Source: an uncultured Flavobacteriaceae bacterium
Lineage (GTDB): Bacteria > Bacteroidota > Bacteroidia > Flavobacteriales > Flavobacteriaceae
DNA length: 19,991 nt
Direction of reading: 5' to 3'
NCBI GenBank assembly: GCA_913020685.1
Contig: CAJWAY010000012.1
Location: 1-19,991, forward strand
The notes below the pieces were generated by a model. That model searched no databases. It was given only the letters and a program-made list of their open reading frames with translations, and was not told where the DNA came from. Shown here piece by piece: positions 15,501-19,991 of the stretch (within the stretch, counting starts at the first letter, position 1; each line of letters starts with the position of its first letter). The translations under genes were made by a program, and so were the position numbers.

Positions 15501-16028
15501 TTATGTGTTGATTTTTTCGGCATATACAATATAATGTCTGGGTATAAAATACCTTAACAAGGATCGAATACCAAATGATTCAGGTGGATTGATCCATTTC
15601 TGACTTGCCACAATTTTCCAGCCTGTTTTCTCCAAAAGCCAATTGAACTGCCAATCTTCAAACTCATGAAAATGGCGATCTCTCAAATCCGTTTTACTTC
15701 TGTAAGCACTTGAAAACCATATTTTTAATGGAACACTAACCACAAGTTTTTTGGCTCTTATGCTCTTTAAAACTTGATAAGGGGAAAGTAGATGTTCCAA
15801 TATTTCGAAAGCAGTTGCCACCTCTGCATTGGAATTTATCAGTCCCGTTTGGTCTTCATCCAAATCCTCTCCCTGGGTATTTTCAACTTTGTAGCCATTA
15901 GCCTTCATTAATTCAGACATTGGGTTTTGAACTCCCAAATCTAGAATGTGCGATCCTTTTTCAATATTTTGATTCAAAAAAGCAAGAGTTTTTTGAAATC
16001 GCTTTTGATGAACATTATTGGTGTACAT
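15501..16028 (-). CDS. Short class I SAM-dependent methyltransferase-like protein
   Basis: A 175-residue protein resembling the methyltransferase type 11/12 fold. Motif I is SHILDLGVQNPMSELM (about residues 26-41), where the usual DxGxGxG glycines after DLG are missing. An acidic segment GEDLDED follows, then EVATAFEILEHLLSPYQVLK, the common post-motif pattern with FE-LEHL. VVSVPLKIWF is the next strand. It is shorter than typical members, and the altered motif I leaves open whether it binds SAM. ATG start, 3 nt after the GH3 stop; its own stop is 3 nt before the glycosyltransferase. The context suggests it acts on the same molecule as the glycosyltransferase. Confidence 0.75.
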   Translation of the reverse strand: MYTNNVHQKRFQKTLAFLNQNIEKGSHILDLGVQNPMSELMKANGYKVENTQGEDLDEDQTGLINSNAEVATAFEILEHLLSPYQVLKSIRAKKLVVSVPLKIWFSSAYRSKTDLRDRHFHEFEDWQFNWLLEKTGWKIVASQKWINPPESFGIRSLLRYFIPRHYIVYAEKINT

Positions 16029-16031
16029 TAT

Positions 16032-17516
16032 TTACTTTAAAGGCAATTTATCAACTATTTTTCTGTCATTGGACAAACGCGGAACTTTGTTTTGACCTCC
16101 TAATTTTCCAATGCTTTTCATGTATTGTTGGAAACCTCCGTCAGCAACAGTAGTGATAACCAATGTTCTCAAAACGCTTCCCTTGAGGAGATCTTCGTAG
16201 TATACATTTTGTTCTTGCATTGATTGATCAAGTTTTTGGGCCAAATTCTCTGTATCTTGGGGAGGATTTTCAAATTCGATAAACCATTCGTGATAGGGAA
16301 GTCCCTCCTCTGGATCAATTTTAGGAGCAACCGTAAATTCTTTAACTTGGACCTTACTTTCTTGACAAGCTTGTTGCATCGCCGTTTCAACCTCTTTTCC
16401 GATAACATGCTCTCCAAAAGCAGAAATAAAGTGTTTAATTCTACCTGTCACCACCAAACGATAGGGCTTCAAAGAAACAAAACGAACTGTATCCCCTATG
16501 TTGTAAGCCCATAAACCTGCGGATGTTGAAAGGATTAAAACATAATTGACATTTAGTTCGACCTCCCCCAGAGTATGTCTTTTTTGGTTTCGTTCCCCAA
16601 ACTCATCGGCTTTGATAAATTCATAAAAAATTTGATTATTTAGTAACAAGAGCAGCCCCTTATCATTTTGATGGTCTTGGTAGGCAAAAAACCCTTCGGA
16701 TGCGGGAAAGAGCTCAATGCTATCTACTTTCCTGCCTACGAGTTTTTCAAACAAAGGGCGATAAGGCTCATAATTGACCCCACCATAGACGAAAAGTGAA
16801 AAGTCTGGGAATGTATTTCCTACAGGTTTGCCAGTTTGTTCTATCAGTTTCTCAAAATACATTTGTACCCAAGAGGGAATCCCTGCAATCAAGCTCATAT
16901 TTTCAGTCAAAGTTTCCCTAACGATAGCATCTACTTTGGTTTCCCAATCTTCTATGCAATTCGTTTCCCAAGAAGGCATTCTGTTTTTCTGCAAATATTT
17001 AGGGACAAAGTGGGCAACAATTCCGGATAACCTGCCGGTGACATTACTGTTTTTAATTTTGAGCGTGGGACTACCCTGGAGAAAAATTTGTTTACCATTG
17101 ACAAAATCGGTTTTTCCTGTTTCGTAGATATAATTTAACAGCGCGTCCCGAGCAGCAGTAATGTGGGTGGGCATAGAATCTTTGGTCAAGGGAATGTATT
17201 TTGCACCGGATGTAGTCCCGCTTGTTTTAGCATAATAGAGTGGTTTGCCAGGCCACAATACAGAAGTTGCTCCTTCTAACATTTTATCTACATAAACCCT
17301 GTGCCCCTCATAATCGCGTATTGGTACTGATACTTGAAAATCTTTATAATTCATGATTTTATTAAAACCATGGTCACGTCCAAAATCTGTTGATTTGGCT
17401 TTTTGTATCAGAAAATCAAATGTCTTTTGTTGCGCAAGAAGGGGATTTCTTATCCACTTTTGGTTTTTATGATGAATGAATTTGGCGAGAATTTTCGCTC
17501 CAATCTTTTTTATCAT
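16032..17516 (-). CDS. GH3 family acyl-adenylating enzyme
   Basis: A 494-residue member of the GH3 (auxin-responsive promoter) family. Characterised plant members adenylate a carboxylic acid with ATP and join it to an amino acid. The ATP/phosphate-binding motif YYAKTSGTTSGAKYIPLT is at 94-111. The second family motif region is around FSLFVYGGVNYEPYRPLF, and ELFPASEGFFAYQ and YNIGDTVRFVSL supply further nucleotide-site residues. The C-terminal part has VVTGRIKHFISAFGEHV, equivalent to the hinge of acyl-adenylating enzymes, then a small mobile domain. The bacterial substrate is unknown. The ATG overlaps the M23 stop as ATGA, so translation is coupled. Confidence 0.92.
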   Translation of the reverse strand: MIKKIGAKILAKFIHHKNQKWIRNPLLAQQKTFDFLIQKAKSTDFGRDHGFNKIMNYKDFQVSVPIRDYEGHRVYVDKMLEGATSVLWPGKPLYYAKTSGTTSGAKYIPLTKDSMPTHITAARDALLNYIYETGKTDFVNGKQIFLQGSPTLKIKNSNVTGRLSGIVAHFVPKYLQKNRMPSWETNCIEDWETKVDAIVRETLTENMSLIAGIPSWVQMYFEKLIEQTGKPVGNTFPDFSLFVYGGVNYEPYRPLFEKLVGRKVDSIELFPASEGFFAYQDHQNDKGLLLLLNNQIFYEFIKADEFGERNQKRHTLGEVELNVNYVLILSTSAGLWAYNIGDTVRFVSLKPYRLVVTGRIKHFISAFGEHVIGKEVETAMQQACQESKVQVKEFTVAPKIDPEEGLPYHEWFIEFENPPQDTENLAQKLDQSMQEQNVYYEDLLKGSVLRTLVITTVADGGFQQYMKSIGKLGGQNKVPRLSNDRKIVDKLPLK

Positions 17517-18388
17517 AGAGCATGCGAAAATTCAATAAAATTAGTAGGGTCTACCGAATATCCATTAAACCATAGTTCAAAATGAAGGTGCCAACCTGTA
17601 GACAATTCTCCGGTATTCCCTGACCTAGCAATTACTTCCCCTGCTTTAACCAAATCTCCTTGTGATTTCTCCAAGAAAGAATTGTGTTTGTAAACGGACA
17701 ACAATCCATAATCGTGCTTTACAATTATTACGTGACCTGTCTCGGCAGTCCATTCTGCAAAAATAACTGTTCCATGGGCTACTGCCATTACTGGAGCGTG
17801 CTCTTCTAGTGCAATATCAACGGCAAAATGTCTTTTCTTGGCGTCATACTTTTGAGAAATTGGGCCATCTGCTGGAGAATAAAGGAGGTACTTTACATTA
17901 CTTAGATCATTGGGAGTTAAATTGTACTTATCTTCTTGAATGACTTCTAAACGCAACAAAGAATCTGCTACAGTCAAGGTATTATCAGAATTGAGGAGCT
18001 CAGGCGACAGATCTTTAGAAATAAGCAAGGAGTTTTCTTCCAAATCAGTCTCTCCAGTTAGAGCACTTTTTATAGATTTAATAAACCGGTCTTGTTTTTG
18101 AAATTCTAAATTGATAGAGTCAAGCAGAAATGTATTTCTAATGGCCTCTTTTCTTATAGAAAGACTAGTATAGCCTGGGATAAACTCCTTTAAAGGAGTG
18201 TAGGCTACCAAAAAAAAAGATCCAATGGTCATTAAGGTAACGAAAAGAAATAACAATATAAAAATGTTGAGCTGCGAAACTCTGAAGAAAAACCTCTCCT
18301 CGAAGGTTTTTTCACTAATAACTACCAAACGATAGCGATATAAAAGGTTCTGAATCCAAAACCCTTTCTTTTTTTTTCCTTTTGCCAT
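17513..18388 (-). CDS. M23 family metallopeptidase, membrane-anchored
   Basis: A 291-residue protein with a basic cytoplasmic start (MAKGKKKKGFWIQNLLYRYR), one membrane helix (about residues 41-63), a linker with coiled-coil character (about 75-160), and a C-terminal LytM/M23 domain (about 168-285). Zinc and catalytic residues look intact: His187 and Asp191 in HFAVD, His235 in YKH, and His267/His269 in WHLHFE. The usual HxGxD reads HFAVD, with alanine for glycine. It would cut or bind peptidoglycan in the periplasm. The ATG at 18388 is followed 4 nt from the end by the GH3 start. The promoter candidate is directly upstream. Confidence 0.92.
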   Translation of the reverse strand: MAKGKKKKGFWIQNLLYRYRLVVISEKTFEERFFFRVSQLNIFILLFLFVTLMTIGSFFLVAYTPLKEFIPGYTSLSIRKEAIRNTFLLDSINLEFQKQDRFIKSIKSALTGETDLEENSLLISKDLSPELLNSDNTLTVADSLLRLEVIQEDKYNLTPNDLSNVKYLLYSPADGPISQKYDAKKRHFAVDIALEEHAPVMAVAHGTVIFAEWTAETGHVIIVKHDYGLLSVYKHNSFLEKSQGDLVKAGEVIARSGNTGELSTGWHLHFELWFNGYSVDPTNFIEFSHAL

Positions 18389-18394
18389 TGTTTA

Positions 18395-18402
18395 CAAAGA
18401 TA
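18395..18402 (-). promoter_or_regulatory. Promoter -7 element of the M23-GH3 operon
   Basis: On the minus strand the site reads TATCTTTG, a full match to TAnnTTTG, within the 103-nt divergent gap to tatA. The -33 region is T-rich without a clean TTTG. Transcription would begin near 18391, only about 3 nt before the ATG, giving a practically leaderless message. No alternative in-frame ATG lies soon after. Confidence 0.5.
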
Positions 18403-18491
18403 GTGTTTAGCCATTAAAGATAAATTATAGGCCCAGGAAAGAAATTTAGATTGCATCGAATAATTATTTACTTTTACTAAAATTATAAACT

Positions 18492-18689
18492 ATGTATTCT
18501 ATGATTTACTCTTTAATAGGTGCCATAGGCCCTCTACAAATCACTCTTATAGTTGTTGTTGTGCTTTTGTTATTTGGGGGGAGAAAAATCCCAGAACTGA
18601 TGAGAGGATTGGGAAGTGGTATTAAAGAATTTAAAAACGCTACCAAAGAGAACGAAGACAAATCTGACTCCAAAATAGACAAAAAGTAG
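18492..18689 (+). CDS. tatA: Twin-arginine translocase subunit TatA
   Basis: Pore-forming subunit of the Tat pathway, which exports folded proteins across the inner membrane. The 65-residue protein has a membrane helix (about residues 14-29, PLQITLIVVVVLLLF), the hinge GGRKIPELMRGLGSGIKEF (29-47) that forms the conserved amphipathic helix with FG at its start, and a charged tail ending in lysines. It could also be called TatE or TatB, but the short tail fits TatA. The ATG at 18492 is the first of two (the second is at 18501). It is divergent from the M23 operon and ends 1 nt before the DUF4837 stop on the other strand. No tatC is in the window. Confidence 0.93.
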   Translation: MYSMIYSLIGAIGPLQITLIVVVVLLLFGGRKIPELMRGLGSGIKEFKNATKENEDKSDSKIDKK

Positions 18690-18690
18690 T

Positions 18691-19656
18691 CTACTCAAAA
18701 ACTACTGATTCTAAAATGGTATTGAGTTCAAACATCTGATCCCTTTTATTGGAAGCAGGGGCGAAAACAAAACCCTCTATCACCATCCATCTCTTCTTTA
18801 AGGTGTCTTTTATCATATAATTAATAAAGGGGCCTGCCATAAAATCATTGGCGACTTCCCATGTGCCCTTTGTCAGATAGGTTAACCTTCCCTCCTTTCG
18901 AGTTTTGTAATAGTAGGGGCGATAGGCTTTTTCGGTGATCATATAGGAGCCTTTAAGTCTCCCAGGGATATAATTCCTTCCTATGGAGTCCCTAATTTCG
19001 GGTATGCGTTTTTTTATATTCCCCATCAAGCTTGACATTGGAATACTGTAGGCCACCAAATTCATATGTCCCTTTGGTATCTCCTTTTGGATCCAGATGA
19101 AATTGGTCGTATCCTTTACAGTCTTATATGCTGTGGGGTAAATCAATGATATGCTGAATCGCTCTTGAAAATCTTTATCTTTATTAGGAGATTTTTTGAT
19201 CCTTCTAGATTTTTCTTTGCGCTCTTTTTCGGTCAGCACCGCTTTAAAAAGATCGATATTTTCCTCAAAAAAATAGGCTTGAACGTCATCGTCTTCTCCC
19301 TTTACCATTGCCACGGTCTGGGGTTGAGCCATCAAGTCCTCCGAAAGTTGAAATCGCGCTAGGGAGTCTCTGACAAACCATAGGATGCTCCGACTGTTTC
19401 TAGCAAAGCCCGTAAAAATCTTAGGGGACAAGTACTTAAGTGTAAACTGCGGTTCATTAAAGGGTAAACCCTCATAGGGGGTTTCCAAAAGTTCGCGGGT
19501 TTTTTTTCCCAAGCCTCCTGCCCAACTTTTTTCGGGCATCACTACTGTTAATTCATTGATGTTTGCATTGGAATCGGGCAAGTATCTCAGTTTAGTTTTT
19601 TGTTCCTTACAAGATGATATAAAAATGATTATTATAAAGAGAGACGACTTTTTCAT
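18691..19656 (-). CDS. DUF4837 family lipoprotein
   Basis: A 321-residue lipoprotein. The signal peptide is MKKSSLFIIIIFISSC, with lipid-bearing Cys16. I recognise the DUF4837 pattern of Bacteroidota in segments such as LPDSNANINELTVVM, ETPYEGLPFNEPQFTLKYLS and YIPGRLKGSYMITEKAYRPY near the C-terminal half, together with a final ASNKRDQMFELNTILESV helix. No catalytic motif is evident. It probably sits in the outer or inner membrane facing the periplasm. The ATG is 11 nt after the pgk stop on the same strand, so the two are likely co-transcribed, an arrangement I recall from flavobacteria. Function unknown. Confidence 0.87.
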   Translation of the reverse strand: MKKSSLFIIIIFISSCKEQKTKLRYLPDSNANINELTVVMPEKSWAGGLGKKTRELLETPYEGLPFNEPQFTLKYLSPKIFTGFARNSRSILWFVRDSLARFQLSEDLMAQPQTVAMVKGEDDDVQAYFFEENIDLFKAVLTEKERKEKSRRIKKSPNKDKDFQERFSISLIYPTAYKTVKDTTNFIWIQKEIPKGHMNLVAYSIPMSSLMGNIKKRIPEIRDSIGRNYIPGRLKGSYMITEKAYRPYYYKTRKEGRLTYLTKGTWEVANDFMAGPFINYMIKDTLKKRWMVIEGFVFAPASNKRDQMFELNTILESVVFE

Positions 19657-19667
19657 GATATTGAAGA

Positions 19668-19991
19668 TTATTCCAATAGGGCGGCAATCCCAGGTAATTT
19701 TTTTCCTTCAAGACTTTCTAACATGGCGCCACCGCCTGTGGAAATATAACTCATTTTATCCTCAAGTCTAAACTGTTTAACGGCTGCCACAGAGTCTCCA
19801 CCACCAACTAAAGAAAAAGCTCCTGCCAAAGTACTTTTAGCTATGAACTCTCCCAGTGAAACGGTTCCATGTGAAAAATTTTCAAACTCAAAAACACCAA
19901 GCGGCCCATTCCAGAGAATAGTTTTAGACTGCGTTACTATTTTTTCAAAGTTTATTAGAGTTTCAGGTCCAGCGTCTAGTCCTTGCCATTC
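19668..19991 (-). CDS. pgk: Phosphoglycerate kinase, C-terminal fragment
   Basis: The last 107 codons of phosphoglycerate kinase, the glycolytic enzyme that makes ATP from 1,3-bisphosphoglycerate and ADP; the rest lies beyond the right edge. The translation contains ILWNGPLGVFE, the nucleotide-binding loop GGGDSVAAV, and the C-terminal SYISTGGGAMLESLEGKKLP, and it ends GIAALLE. These are textbook PGK C-domain motifs. The stop codon TAA is at 19668-19670, 11 nt before the DUF4837 start. The frame is open through the window edge, and no defect is seen. Confidence 0.96.
   Translation of the reverse strand, partial: EWQGLDAGPETLINFEKIVTQSKTILWNGPLGVFEFENFSHGTVSLGEFIAKSTLAGAFSLVGGGDSVAAVKQFRLEDKMSYISTGGGAMLESLEGKKLPGIAALLE

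Noticed and set aside
1..19991. CRISPR arrays, insertion sequences, tRNA or rRNA genes, defence or toxin systems
   Set aside because: No spaced repeats, transposase or integrase motifs, terminal repeats, tRNA-like cloverleaf or rRNA sequence was seen; every substantial gene fits a chromosomal housekeeping or envelope family.

Overview
This AT-rich window reads as chromosomal core sequence from a member of the Bacteroidota, most likely the Flavobacteriaceae. The evidence is a SprE/PorW-type gliding and type IX secretion lipoprotein, Bacteroidota-restricted families (DUF4254, DUF4837, DUF5687, DUF6168-like and DUF6341-like proteins), an ATP synthase subunit a with a cleavable signal peptide, and several promoter-like sites of the Bacteroidota form TAnnTTTG. 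I saw no mobile element, CRISPR array, tRNA or rRNA.

Layout. Minus strand, 7611 down to 1: sprE/porW, a bactofilin, an AtpZ/AtpI-like protein and a DUF6168-like membrane protein, then the F1Fo genes atpB-atpE-atpF-atpH-atpA and the first codons of atpG. sprE, bactofilin and atpZ overlap each other. A separate promoter candidate lies just upstream of atpB. The beta and epsilon genes (atpD, atpC) are not in the window. Minus strand, 9831-7659: a DUF5687 permease and its ABC ATPase. Divergent from it, on the plus strand: a flavin/2Fe-2S reductase (9870-10910) with a good promoter. It converges on a glycosyltransferase family 9 gene and a DUF4254 gene (minus). A stretch of about 435 bases (12586-13020) follows, with only one weak small membrane ORF (12649-12825). 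Next come a small DUF6341-like gene (plus) and purD (minus), overlapping by 6 nt at their 3' ends.

Minus strand, 18388 down to 14643: an M23 peptidase-like protein, a GH3-family enzyme, a short methyltransferase-like protein and a family 2 glycosyltransferase, packed as one apparent operon. A tatA gene is divergent from it, followed by the convergent pair pgk (3' end only) and a DUF4837 lipoprotein.

How the genes relate. The first block couples energy conversion (ATP synthase and probable assembly helpers) with cell-envelope and gliding genes. The rest is mostly envelope work (lipoproteins, glycosyltransferases, Tat export, peptidoglycan-type peptidase) with two central-metabolism genes (purD, pgk). 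Four genes are best read with GTG or TTG starts. Several extended N-termini should be trimmed: the alternative TTG starts of atpB and of the reductase fall inside predicted promoter elements. I see no wholly new system. The most open questions are the GH3-methyltransferase-glycosyltransferase operon, the DUF6168-like protein in the ATP synthase operon, the periplasmic domain of subunit a, and the small ORF at 12649-12825.
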